In this document: in pieces, positions 12,640-23,628 of the stretch
Position numbering within the stretch: position 1 is the first letter of the stretch
Layout: every line of letters begins with the position of its first letter
Source of the DNA: Kryptolebias marmoratus
Lineage: Eukaryota > Chordata > Actinopteri > Cyprinodontiformes > Rivulidae
Length of the DNA stretch: 64,000 bases
Assembly (NCBI RefSeq): GCF_001649575.2
Contig: NC_051449.1
Coordinates: 19,785,625 to 19,849,624, forward strand
Reading direction: 5' to 3'
Notes under the pieces: generated by a model
The model's input: only the letters and a program-made list of their open reading frames with translations
Told to the model about the DNA's origin: nothing
Database searches by the model: none
Program-made: the position numbers and the translations under genes

Positions 12640-12645
12640 TTTAAT
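12640..12645 (-). terminator. Variant polyadenylation signal of the gas8-like gene
   Basis: ATTAAA on the minus strand, 12 nt past the stop codon at 12657. No better AATAAA is seen before the transposon sequence that starts near 12577, so the 3' UTR is probably very short. Inference only. Confidence -1.
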
Positions 12646-12656
12646 TCAATGTTTCC

Positions 12657-15600
12657 TCAAACAGTGGTTTGGTTTTGACCTGAGGTAGAGCTGATGGGAG
12701 TGTTTGCTGCAGAGGTCCGTTGGTTGCTGACAGTAGTTGAAGGATCTCTGGCTGCCTGCAGGATCTGCTTGGAAGGCTTGAAGAGAGAGTCATATAGCAG
12801 GTTGCTGGAGCTCTCCTTAGTGTCATGAAGCAGCTCATCATATTCCTGCAGACCAAACCCACACACTGTCACTGTCTGAGCTGCAGCAGCATAAAGCTGT
12901 CAGGCCTTGCTTGCTACCGCTCACCTTAGAGTACTGAGCAATCTCCTCCTGCAGGGCAGCGATTATCTTGTCTTTAGACTCCATAAGTTCCTACAAGCAG
13001 CAAACAATAATACATCTGGAAGTTTTGTCTCGGCATACACATCACAAGAACACTGATCTGATCTGATTTCAGACAAAAAGAAAGTAATCATTGGATGTAC
13101 ATTTAAAACTAATTCATTTTTGCAGTCAACCCAATTCAAGATGGGCACAATGGCTAACGGACAACAAACACAAAAATGAATATAAATCAGTCAAATTTAA
13201 AGATATTGAGCTAAAGTTTGATGTGGTTGTAGTTGAGAGTCATTGTCAGCATATATTCTGAGAGCTAACACATCTTGCAAGATCTTGTAATATTGCATGA
13301 CACGGTGCATGATATCATTTCCAAGATTTGACCAAAACATCAACATAAAAGGATCTGCAATCAACTCACCTGCTTCCACTTGCCAATCACACCTTCCAGT
13401 AGATATAAGCTCCCTGGTTTTATTCATTCTCTGTCAGATCCTCAAGCATAAGTTTGTTCAATCCTGTTTGTTTTGAGTCATCTAACAGTTTGTTTTTGAT
13501 TTTCACTTAATAAATACTTTTGGAAACCAACCTGCTTAAGATTTGATCAAATCTTGGAAATGACATCATGTAATAATACAAGATGTCACAACTGCATGTC
13601 ACTTGCACGCTTGGGATCTCACAACCAAACCTCCACAACCACTATATTTCAACAGATTGGCAAGTCCTTGGGCTTCGGTTCAGTTGTTACATACAGCCGT
13701 GGACAAATTAGTTTGTACACTTTTGTTAAAGAAAGAAAAAAACCTACCTCACTAATATAACTTTTATAACTGATGAAAATATTTTTTTTTTTCAGTCATT
13801 GCTTTTGAATGCTGGTTCAGCAGATAAATTATTATTATTATTATTATTATCATCGATGAGTCGATAACTGCAGTCAGGTGATTTCTGTCCCTCTCTCTGA
13901 GACGTCTTCACCTGTCCACAGGTATTTTGGTCCACTCCTCCTGAGCAAACTGCTCCATCTGTCTCAGGTTTGAATGTTTCAGCTCCTTCCTCAGATGTTC
14001 AACAGGATTTAGATCAGGGCTCAGAAGGACACTTCAGAACAGTCCAATGTTTGGTTCTGATCCACTCTTGGTGTTTTTAGGTTTGTGTTTTGGGTCATTA
14101 TCCTGTTGGAGGACCCATGATCTGTGACTGAGACCAAACTTTCTGACTCTGAGCAGCACATTTAGCTCCTGAATGTTTGATAGTCTCAAGATTTCATTGG
14201 ACCCTGAACAGATTTAAGATATCCTGTGTCAGATGCAGCAAAGCAGGCCCAGAACAGAACCGAGCCACCGAGGGTTCTTTTTGTTAGATGTTTCATTGTT
14301 TAGTCTGTGAACAGACAGCTGATGGGACTTGTTGCCAAAAGGCTCCAGTTTTGTCTCATCTGTCCAAAAGACATTCTCCCAGATTTTTGTGGCTTCTCAA
14401 TATTTATTTTGGCAAATTCCAGTCTGGCTTTTTTATGATTTGGTGTCCTCTTGAGTCATCAACTTTGACTCAAACAGATTGATTGTGTAATCTGACACTG
14501 ATGACCTTTGACCTTGGAGTTCACCTAAAATCTCTTTGGAAGTTGTAGTCTCAGGAATATCAAGCTGCTTGGAGATAGTCTTATAGTCTTTACCTTTAAC
14601 ATGTTGCCAGTTATTTTCTTTCTAAGCTCCTGAGACAACTCTGTCCTCAGCTGTCTGTGCTCCATGTTCAGTGTGGTACACACCATGCTAGCAAATAGCA
14701 CAGTGACTACTTTTCTCCCTTTATGCAAGCAGACTGACTGATTACAGGATTGAAGACACCTGTGATGATGATTACAGGACACACCTTATTTTCACATGTC
14801 CCTGAGGTCAAATTAGTATCATTCTGTTCTAGGGTACCATCCTTTTTGTCAAGGCCAGATTCATTAATTCATTTATTTATTTTTTCAATAATTCTGTTGA
14901 ACCAAAATTCAAAAGCAGTTTTAGATATTTGTGGGCTTTTACTTCTTTAACAAAAGGGTACAAATAAACTTGTCTGTCTCTGTAGTTCCAGGGCCTGCCT
15001 CTGGCACCTCACCTTCAGGTTTTTGCTGGCGTTGCAGCGCGTCTCCGGATCACTGCTGGAGATGGACAGTGCAGCATACAGCCGGGCCTGTTGTTTCTCC
15101 AGTGTCTCTGTCAGCTTTGCAATCTTCCTCTCCAGCAGCATCCTCTTCAGCCCACTCTTCTGCTGCACATCCAAGATGGTCTCTGTCTGCTTCCTCTGCA
15201 GCTCGTCACGCTCCCTCTCAACCTGCAGGGACATTTACAAACCTCACTACGAGTGATGAAAGAAGGAAAGCAGCTGATGGGAGCAGCTTACTGTACCTCT
15301 TTGATGGCCTGCCTAAGCAGCTCCAGCTTCACCGACAAATCTGTGTGCTCCCTTGCAACCACTTTCAGCTGAAGATGATACCTCTGTCAAGCATAAAGCC
15401 ATTAGATAATTAAAAGCCTAGCATTCCTTGAAGAAATGTACATTGCCTGCCACCTTTCAAAGCAAGGTTTTAGACTAAGATCATTTTGTGAGAAATGAGA
15501 GTGGCAAATCTTGAAAATGTTATGCACAATCTCATATCATGCTCAGAATATGTGTTATAAAGGACAGATAATACTCAGGGCTCCAGCTTTGCACTGGTCC

Positions 15601-18600
15601 ACAGGTCACATTTGTCAGTTCCCATATAGACTGATAGTCATATAAATAAATGACTGTAACAGGAGCAAAGGTGAAGGTAAATGTTTGTATTTATGTAGCA
15701 TAAACATAAATCTGCACAAACTGTAAATATTTTTAAGTTCTAAGAAAGTATTCATTGGTCATACATGTACAAATAATTAACTTCTGAAGTCAACCTGATT
15801 TAAGTTGACCAATTGGCAACAGGAATGCTTGGCCTTTAACACCATGTGGTTTTAGACCGGTGACGCTCAGTAGAACTCACCGCCATTAGGTCCTTGTCAT
15901 TTGTGGGTTGCTGCATCCTCCTCTGCAGCTCATCCCATTTCTGCTCGAGATCGCTCAGCTTTTCTCGCAGGCGCTCGTTTTCTGAAAGCTCCAGCTTCAA
16001 TTCCTGCTCTTCCTGCTTCAGCAGGAGATTGACTGTTATCTGCACCTACACAGAAAAATACGGAACCAAACACGAAATGGTTGAGACCAGTACCACAAAG
16101 TTCAGTCAGTGTTTGTGATGTGCTGAGATGAAACCATTGTGCTCATGTTCGAAACATTTCACCTCCACCTGCAAAGTGGATTGAACAAAAACAAAAGAAA
16201 AAAACTTAGAGATGAGTATCATCATCATCCTTTAGCTTAATGTTGGATTTTAATGAAACTTACAGAAAGTGATCATTACATTTTCCTCTACAACTAATTA
16301 ATGTTTGGAGTTAACCTGATATAAGATGGCCACAAAAGCCAACACAAAAATGGCTATAATGGTCATTTTTACACATACTGAGCGAGGGTTTGGTGTGTTC
16401 GTGGCCAAGAGTCATTCACAACACATACTCTGAGTGCTAACACATCTCGCTAGAACTTCATATAGCATAAGATTGTATATAATATTATTTTAAAGTTTGA
16501 CCAAAGCAGCTGTAACTATACCTCTGGCATGAAAGGCAGTGGGTGATGTGCCTTCCTTCAAGGACTGCTAGTCATTTAAGAATTATTTAACCTGTCAGTC
16601 GTGAGTACCACTGCAGGTATCCTGAATACCACCAGTGGTACTTGTACCACAGATTGGGAACCATGAATCTAAAGAGAGAGATGTTTTGTGCCACACTGAT
16701 TTTGCATTTCAGCTGGTTCAAGAAATTAAAAACCAAACAAACATACAAAACTGGAGAACAGAGGTTGAGTTTGAGGACTTTTCTTCTGATTCCAGGAAAT
16801 AAAGTCAGTGGCACCTGGTTCATTTTAACTCCAGGAAGATTAAAGCAAAACAACCTGTTCATGTTGATCCCAGTGATGCGCTGTATGTGACTGTGCTTGT
16901 GCGTCAGCGTGATGGCTCTTCTCACCATAGATTGGCTCATTCCTTTACTCTGCATCTTCTTCTGACTGGCAATGGCATACATGTGGTTCAACCTCATGTT
17001 GTGATCTTCAGTCAGAGTTGTCACGTGACGCCTCATCTTGTTGTCTATGCTGTCTGTCGCCTCCTTCAGGCGCATCAGTTCCCTCGCCACCAGAGTCTGT
17101 CTCTGCTGGTCACCGCTGAACTCCATCTCTGATCATGCAGGGGCAGCAAGAAGAGGAAGACGAAAGTTCAGAGGCAGCATTTACAAAACACTTGTTTATG
17201 ACAGCAAGAGGAAAAAATAAAAGACAAATTAAATGAAAGTAGTGTTTCCTCCTTTAAGATCTGTTTCCCCACCTGGTAAATCTACTTGTATTCCAACCAT
17301 CAGATGGACGCCTAAACCAAGGGACCTTTTGAAACACTAAGCTAAAATTAAGCAGCTGAGCAAGGCCTTTTTGTATTTTCCATGGTCAATTGATTGTGGT
17401 AGACATCTGGAATTGGGTTAGGTCCAAAAGCTAATGAGTTGTGGATGTCATCTTAATGATTCATTTCTAAATGTTTTATTGAAATCCATCTACGATTTCA
17501 TGAGTTATTTTCCTTAAAGAGTTGATTTCAATAGTTGATGGCAAAGTTTTAAACACCATTCTTGTGCGGTCAATTAGCACTCAAAGAATAGGTTGGGAAT
17601 CAGTTTCATCTACTACCATAACAAATTTTATCTCAATATCTGTAAAATTGGCCGCTTTATCGCCATTTTCGTGTTTGGTAGGATTGCTTAGCTGTAGCAG
17701 TAATTTTAAATCTGGTTGATTAAAAAATTTAACTCAGTTCTAGATGTCGACCCACTGATTACTTTTTGAAAGATTCATTCAAATTTGTCCAGAGGTTCAT
17801 GAGATGTTTGGCTCATGGTACAAAGAAACAAATACACACAGACACAGGCAACAACATTATCGCTCAACCTTCACCTTTGGTGGCAGGTGATATAAAAAAG
17901 GGAAGTTGGGAAGGACGTGAAGGGTGAAAATAGAAATGAAAGAGCGTAAAGGAGAAAGGAAATAAACAGAAAAAGGAATTCAACTGATGCGATTTTCAAT
18001 GGTTATATTAGTCTCCTGATCCCCTTGTGTGACTCTCAGCCTCCCCTGTTCCAATCTTTCTTACCATGCACCTTGTCCTCGTAGTCTCTCTTCATCGCTA
18101 TCATCTCCGTGTAGTGTTTCTGGTGAGGTGGAGTGCGCCAGGTGTTCATCATGCACTCATAGGTAAAGACGGAAAACTTCAAACTTCAATCAATAAAGGC
18201 CTCACCAGCACCAGGTCCTTGATCAAGGTCTCGTGTTCCAGCTGCTTCTCTCTGCAGTCTGCCTGGAGGACGTGAACCTGCCTGTGCAGCTCGAGCGCCG
18301 ACGCTGCGTGCTGGTGCTGGTGCTGGACCAGTGAGGCGGCGCCGTCCACCTTCAGCTCAGTGATGGTGCTGCTCTGCTCAGACAGGACGTGCTTCAGCTT
18401 CTGCTTGTAAACCTGGACACCAGCGAGCAAACATGGAGCTTACATGTGAGGTTCAGACATACACCAGTTTGTAAAGTTAAAGCTCGAGTAACAGAAGGTT
18501 GTTACAGGCAAAGAAAACGTTCATTTTAGGTTACATTTAAGGTTAGCTTTAGGTAGTATCTCCATTTATGCCAGGTTAGATTTAATTTGGGGTTTAGCTT

Positions 18601-21333
18601 GATAAAGTCAGGATTCGGTTGGACCAGTGGTTCTCAAACTGTTCATGTCACACCCCTAAAGACTAAAATGAAGTGAGTCAAATTCAACAATAATCAGGAA
18701 AAAAATAAAATAAACAGTCAATTGAGCAATAAACAAGAAATCAGAAAGCGATGCTGATGTTACTGTGAAATCAACAACACACTGAGTGGCCTGAACTATA
18801 TTATTCTGACATGAGCTAATTTTACATTAGTCAGAGTTTCAGTTATTTCTGATATTCTAATGGGCTTGGGTATTAAACCCATGCAAAATGAAAAAAGGAA
18901 GCGTAAAATAAGAAATCAGTGATATTGCAGAGGTCCAAGTCACGGTCCCTCTGTTGGCTAAAGACACACAAACTAAAGGCTTTAGACTTTTAAATAAACC
19001 CATGTGTTCTGTGTCATTGTAACGTGGAACAACAGATTCTCCAGGGACAAAAGGGCAAAAATGCCTGACTTACTAAACTTTTGGGGCAAGACCCTTTAAA
19101 GGTAACCAGCAGGATCAGTATGGCACTTTAGTGCTACATTGACAGCTGATTTAATTTTTGTAATAATCATAATGTATGCTAGCGCTCAGATCTTTGTATA
19201 CTTAGATGTATGTCAGCTCACAGTGATTTCCTCCCTGCGGCGCTCCATGGCTTCCTCCATCTCCCTCCTCCTGTTCCTCAGCTCGGCCTCCTTCTCCCCC
19301 AGGTTCTTCATGGTGGTCTCCCAGGAGGCCTGGGCTCTGTCTGTTTCCAGATGGAGGTCGTGCCTCTGCTTCTTGACCGTCTCAAGCTCTTCTTGGAGGT
19401 GAAGAGCTAGGTCCCACAGCTGCAAGTCAAAAACCCTTGTGTCGACATTTAAATGGACCAAAACACATTCACAATAAATGCGTAGCTGGGTCCAAATGTT
19501 TGATCAGTGATGTGCATTGCTTATTGTCAAAAGGCAAAAAGTGGGCAGTAATGTTTTTGCCCGTGTCTGTGTACATTTGTCTGTTAGCAAAATATTTCAA
19601 GAATCACCAAAGAAATTATAATGAAGGTCCTAGAAAATAACCACTGGATATTCATCTAAAACTGATTAGATTTTGGAGTCAACCCAAGTCAAGACTGCCA
19701 CCACAGCTCATTGATCATAGTCAACATAAACATGTTTATAACTCAGTCAGTTGTACAGATATTGAACTAAAATTTGGTGTGTAAGAAGCTGAGAGTCATC
19801 CCCAACCCACCCCACGCACACAAAACCCACCCAACCCACTCGACTTTTTCCAAATGGGCAGTTCCAGCCATGGGGCATTATCATTGTGTGCTGCTTCCTT
19901 CTCCTGAATGCTTCTCCAGTAGTGCTCATACACGTCAGATAACTTTTCTTCTGGAGTTAACATCTTATGATTCACATATTTCTTACCTGGCTGTTTGTTC
20001 AGTTATTCATTTATGTTTAGTTGCGTATTATCTGCTGACCTCTCCTGGACCGCTAACACAGCAACCGCCCTGAAGAAGGCTCAGCAGCATCTTCATTTCC
20101 TGAGGGTGCTCAGGAGAAATAATGTGGGTGGGAAGCACCTGGTGAACTTCTACCAAGCTTCCATCTCAGTGTGCTTTCCTTGCTGCACTGAGTCAGACCA
20201 GAAAAGGCTTCAGGGAGTAGTGAACACCTCACAGTCGATCATTGGTTGCCCCCTGCCCTCTCTAAAGTCCTTCTACACCTCCCGATGTCTCAGCAGAGCC
20301 ACCAACATTGTCAAGGAGAGCTCACATCACAGCTCCCATCTCTTTGAACTGTTGCTCTCAGGCAGACGCTATAGATCCAGCAGGACCCAGATCACCAAAC
20401 TCAGACAGTTTCTTTCCTCAAGCTGTTAAATAATTAAAGGCTTACTTTAAGACACTTTTAGCTCCATAAATACAAAATGCCAGCCTGTAAACCAGATATT
20501 GTTGGCTTCAGTTTTGAACACTGAAAGAAGACAGAGATGCCTCGTACATCGGTTTTGGTCCAGACACCTTAAGGCTGCAACATATTTTGCAGGAAGTGAG
20601 AAAATTGTTCTTTCTCCCGGGGCTGCGGAAAAAAAATGACGTCTATTTTTTTTTTTTTTTTTTCCATTTTTAGCAACACCGGTTTGAGAGCTCTTGCAGC
20701 TTGTTGTCAACACATCATCTGGGCAGAACATTTTTCTCGTCTGCTGTCCGACAACCATTGTGTGATTGGTCAGAAACTTGAAGTGGGCGTGGCTGATGTA
20801 TAAAAGCTGAAATGTTGACGTTCCGGTATTCCCACACTTATTTAAATTTCCAGAAGTTCTGTTCTTGCGTTTCTTGTGAAGTATGAAATGTCCTGGCCAA
20901 CTTGAACTTTGTTCTTGTTCTTTCCACTTCAAGTAAACAAACAATTTTCTTGGTTCTTGCTGAGTATGCAATAAGCTCTACAGCAAAGCAACTGGAGAAA
21001 AAAAACTGTCACTGCTGCAGCTTAGCTAGCTCTTACCTCATCCTTTGACATTTCTTTTGTTGATCTGCCACTATCAACTATGACAGTGGGCGTTGTCTTT
21101 TTGCCCTTCTTTTTCCCTTTTGGTTTTGGTGGCTGAGGAAAAAACACACCAACATTAACGGTCTTAAAAATAACTTCCTAACTGCCAGTTAGCTTGCTAA
21201 CTGTCAGACAGCTTGCTAACTAACTTCTTTACAGACAAATAAAATGTTCTAAACATAAGATAAAAAATACTTTCAGCACTCAACAACATCATCAGAAAAA
21301 AGTAAAATCAATAAATAAAAGTTTCTTCACCAT
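12657..21333 (-). CDS. gas8-like: GAS8/DRC4-like dynein regulatory complex subunit (11 coding exons)
   Basis: Coding exons in transcript order: 21331-21333, 21037-21132, 19222-19419, 18206-18412, 18065-18119, 16926-17128, 15881-16045, 15297-15383, 15013-15222, 12925-12990 and 12657-12845. All introns are GT/AG and phases agree, giving 492 aa plus stop (human GAS8 is about 478 aa). The product starts with a Lys-rich tail (residues 2-14) and is then almost entirely charged coiled coil. Blocks EMSKDE (28-33), EKEAELRN, REMEEA and VYKQKLKH (100-107) and the run from RERDELQRK to QQKSGLKRMLLERK (about 340-372) match GAS8 in order. In the family this protein is a nexin-dynein regulatory complex subunit on doublet microtubules that controls motile cilia beating. 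I estimate roughly 40% identity to canonical vertebrate GAS8 in the N-terminal block, so a diverged paralogue is more likely than the orthologue. The start is the ATG directly followed by donor GTGAAG; the next exon opens in frame at PPKPKG. A short extra exon between 16926 and 16045 cannot be excluded. Confidence -1.
13010..13430 (-). repeat. Dispersed repeat family B, intron 9 of the gas8-like gene
   Basis: Minus-oriented copy with GTAATCATTGGATGTACAT, AGTCAACCCAATTCAAGATG, GATATTGAGCTAAAGTTTGA and GAGAGTCATTG in the usual order. Confidence -1.
13694..14982 (-). mobile_element. Tc1-like DNA transposon, decayed, in intron 9 of the gas8-like gene
   Basis: The element is flanked by TA on both sides (13692-13693 and 14983-14984). 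Its ends form terminal inverted repeats that share TTTTGTTAAAGAA and a GTTTGTAC/TATTTGTAC block. On the minus strand the interior reads as broken Tc1 transposase: QQDNDPKHKPKN, then DLNPVEHLRKELKHSNLRQ and MEQFAQEEWTKIPVDR, separated by stops and frameshifts. These correspond to the second and third catalytic regions of the DDE domain. It is a non-functional relic of about 1.29 kb. Its right end lies 30 bp from exon 9 (15013). Confidence -1.
15405..15600 (+). repeat. Family B end fragment, intron 7
   Basis: Begins TTAAAAGCCTAGCATTCCTT and continues through a ..GCCTGCCACCTTTCAAAG block, the presumed outer end of family B. Decayed family B sequence continues to about 15835. Confidence -1.
16210..16580 (-). 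repeat. Dispersed repeat family B, intron 6
   Basis: Contains AGTGATCATTACATTTTCC, GTTAACCTGATATAAGATGG, AAGAGTCATTCACAACACAT and the end block GCAGTGGGTGATGTGCCTTC, in the same order as other minus-oriented copies. Confidence -1.
17340..17890 (+). repeat. Dispersed repeat family B, intron 5
   Basis: Two family B bodies in series. One is decayed, at 17370-17520 (GGAATTGGGTTAGGTCC, AATGAGTTGTGGATGTCAT). A fuller one follows to 17890, ending in CACACAGACACAGGCAACAA and CGCTCAACCTTCACC. Confidence -1.
19540..19830 (-). repeat. Dispersed repeat family B, intron 2
   Basis: Contains AAAATATTTCAAGAATCACC, GGAGTCAACCCAAGTCAAGA, GATATTGAACTAAAATTTGG and CTGAGAGTCATCC in family order. Confidence -1.
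19995..20429 (+). pseudogene. LINE reverse-transcriptase ORF, 3' fragment, in intron 2 of the gas8-like gene
   Basis: The plus-strand frame reads DLSWTANTATALKKAQQHL, FLRVLRRNN and RLQGVVNTSQSIIGCPLPSL, then YTSRCLSRATNIVKESSHHS, FELLLSGRRYRS and SRTQITKLR. This is the C-terminal tail downstream of the reverse transcriptase in fish LINEs of the L2/CR1/Rex type. The frame is interrupted relative to the usual element (part of the segment after FYQASIS is missing). It is 5'-truncated, as is usual for LINE copies, and antisense to the host gene. Confidence -1.
20641..20663. repeat. Poly(T) tract in intron 2 of the gas8-like gene
   Basis: About twenty T. With surrounding unclassified sequence (20440-21000) it yields a 174-codon minus-strand frame without recognisable domains, which I do not call as a gene. 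Confidence -1.
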
Positions 21334-21432
21334 TGTGACTGGATGAGCAGCGCAAAATACACTCGGGACGGTAAGTGTGGCTTGATCATCAAATGAGTCT
21401 TAAGAGTTCCAATATCAGATAGCTGTTGCTGT

Positions 21433-21446
21433 GTTGTCATAGCAAC
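21433..21446 (-). promoter_or_regulatory. RFX-type X-box upstream of the gas8-like gene
   Basis: On the minus strand this reads GTTGCTATGACAAC, a palindrome that differs at two positions from the idealised X-box GTTGCCATGGCAAC. It lies 100 bp upstream of the start codon at 21333. RFX factors drive ciliary genes from X-boxes placed this close to the start, so site, position and gene function agree. Binding itself is inferred. Confidence -1.
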
Positions 21447-21839
21447 AACTTAATGTCACCTCCAGGCTTTATTTTTTCATTGTACTAAATCTTTTACACT
21501 TGTTAAAAAAGTATTCATAATGGAATGATTTTTATTTCTTGTTCTAAAATAAACAATTTAAAATCAAAGCTCTTTATTAGCTTTGAGTTATATTTTTCTT
21601 TGTCATTATTTTTACACATACTGAAATTTAAGTACTGAATATTGCTATTTAACCTGTGTGTTGTTCAAAGTTTATTTTTTTGTTCAATTGTGTCCTGGAA
21701 ACTTAAAAACTGAGAACCGTTTTTTTTTAAGTATGATATATATATGGTATGAACAAACCTGAACCCCAAACCATGAATTTCTAAATTGCTACCAAAGACC
21801 ACTGATGCCAACAAAGCATGAAAAAAGGTTATAAAAATC

Positions 21840-22195
21840 CACCCATCCCTTTTTTTTTACCAACTTTTCTGTACAGGGTCACAGGGGACCTGGTGTCTAT
21901 CTCCAGCAGTCACTGTGTGAGAGGTGAGGGACACCCTGGACAGGTCTCGAGTCCATCATAGGGACACATAGAGACAAATGAGACAGACAACCATTCACAA
22001 TCGTATCTAGGGCCAATTTAGCGTTACAAATTAACCTAACAAGCATGTTTTTGGTCTGTGGGAGGAAACTGAAGTACTGGAGAAAACCCATACGTGCAAG
22101 GGGACAACATGTAAACTCCACACAGAAAGGTCGGGAGGTGAAACTGTGACCTTCTCACTGTGAGGCTAACCCCTGGTCCACCGTTCCACGGTTGT
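21840..22195 (-). repeat. SINE-like repeat with tRNA-like head
   Basis: Read on the minus strand it has a tRNA-like head (GTTAGCCTCACAGTGAGAAG), then TGTGTGGAGTTTACATGTT, TTTCCTCCCACAGACCAAAA and ACATGCTTGTTAGGTTAATT, with a tail including GATGGACTCGAGACCTGTCC. It is the long form of a repeat common across teleosts. A shorter copy is at 28630-28850. Confidence -1.
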
Positions 22196-22529
22196 ATAAA
22201 TGTACTGCAGTATTTTCATAGATGTTTTCACCTTTCAAAATGTGAGACAGGTGTGCATCTGTCATAAGTGGACATGGTCTACTTCAGGAAGTCCAGCTGA
22301 ATGTTTTCCTCTGCATGAAGAGTCCAGTTAAAACTCTGTGAACGGACCTCAGAAATGCTGTACCTGCAGTTAAACAACAACAACAAGACAGAACTTGAAA
22401 GGTTTTGTGAGAAGGACAAGTAAACAAGAACTAAAAGAGTCTATAAAAGTGTTCTGAGGAGATGAGTTTTATAGTACATGTTTTGCTGAAGCTGTCTTAT
22501 ATGAGTAGCATTTTCTCTTAATTGCCTGC

Positions 22530-22930
22530 TGCAAGAGGCAAAGGTGGAGCGATAATATTTTTGCCAGCGTGTGTGAATGTGTGTGCACGTTCATTTGTCT
22601 AAAGCATGAACCAGAGGACGGATCTGAATAAAACTCTCAGAAAGTAATCACTGGCTGAACATCGACAACTGACAGACATTTGGAGTCAACACAAATCAAG
22701 ATGGCCATCACAGCTAACTTTGCCTTCACAAAAATGGCCCTAATTTACATTAAATTACAGATAAGTTTATGTGGTAGTAGCAGAAAGTCATTCTGAACAC
22801 ATACTCCAAGCAGTAGCATATTTTCCAAGATGTGAATGGTGGTGGCCATCTTGAATTAAAACTCTGTCATGAAAGGCGGCAGGCGATATGCATTTTTTTA
22901 GTGAATGTTAAGTATTTAATTTACTCACCA
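22530..22930 (-). repeat. Dispersed repeat family B between the divergent genes
   Basis: A nearly full copy: GGAGCGATAATATTTTTGCC at the left end, then AAAGTAATCACTGG, GGAGTCAACACAAATCAAGA and GCAGAAAGTCATTCTGAACA, with GGCGGCAGGCGATATGCATT at the right end. It shows both asymmetric ends of the family. Confidence -1.
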
Positions 22931-23358
22931 CAATAAAAGGTGGGCGATCATGTAGTTGCCTGTGTCTGTGTGTACGTGTGTGTTTGTTCATCTGTTGTGA
23001 ACCACTGCATGAACTTTAATGCCACTTCAACTTTTATTGTTAACCAAAGCAGAACCCAGATTGTTTACCTTGTCCAGGTGGTGAGGAATGCGGAATGGAC
23101 TGAACCACACAGAGGAGGAACATGCAGCAGAGGGTTTTAGAGCTGCACACGCTTCATTCAACGCCATATCTTTACCAAGATATCAGGTTATTCAAGCTTT
23201 TTTTTTAACTAGACAATATAAAACTCCAATCTGCTACACTACAATGTAAAAAGGCTGTTTTAGTCTCCACTTTATGTTGGAATAAAAAAAAAAAAAAAAA
23301 CTACCACAAACTTTCCTTTGGCTGAGCTTTTGGCCCCTTGATAAGCTGAAGGACTACA

Positions 23359-23412
23359 TCCGGAAACACTGGGCTTTAAAAGAGGCTGCTGACGTCACGC
23401 AGGCTGACCAAT
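23359..23412 (+). promoter_or_regulatory. Promoter elements of zyg11: ETS-type site, CRE, CCAAT box
   Basis: CCGGAA at 23360-23365 (ETS core), a perfect palindromic CRE TGACGTCA at 23390-23397, and CCAAT at 23408-23412. All lie 217-270 bp before the start codon at 23629. No TATA box is evident. The cluster fits a TATA-less housekeeping-type promoter; factor binding is inferred. Confidence -1.
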
Positions 23413-23628
23413 AGGAAGCGAGACCGTGACAGTTGACACTCAGATCATCAGCAGCGAGTTTTATCAAAACATGCTGGTTTTTAGTTTCCTCTGAGGGCCT
23501 GAAAATGGACGAATAGGAACAATGACGTCTCTGAAAAGTTGCTGAACGACGTGGTCCAGTTTTATTTCTTTTATCCTGTCGAGGTTTTTTTTTTATTATT
23601 ATTTGTTTGTTTCTTTTGCTTTTCGAGC

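Noticed and set aside
16160..16175. Possible two-codon exon (AG|GTGGAG|GTGAAA) between gas8-like exons 6 and 7
   Set aside because: It fits the phase but is too short to support without transcripts, and exon 6 already joins exon 7 in frame.
16587..16925. Continuation of the gas8-like exon 6 frame beyond 16926
   Set aside because: GTGAGA at 16925-16920 is a good donor, the GAS8-like coiled coil stops there, and the next exon at 16045 opens in the same phase.
20447..20971. 174-codon minus-strand frame in gas8-like intron 2
   Set aside because: No recognisable domain, contains a poly-Lys run from the poly(T) tract, and lies within an intron beside LINE sequence.
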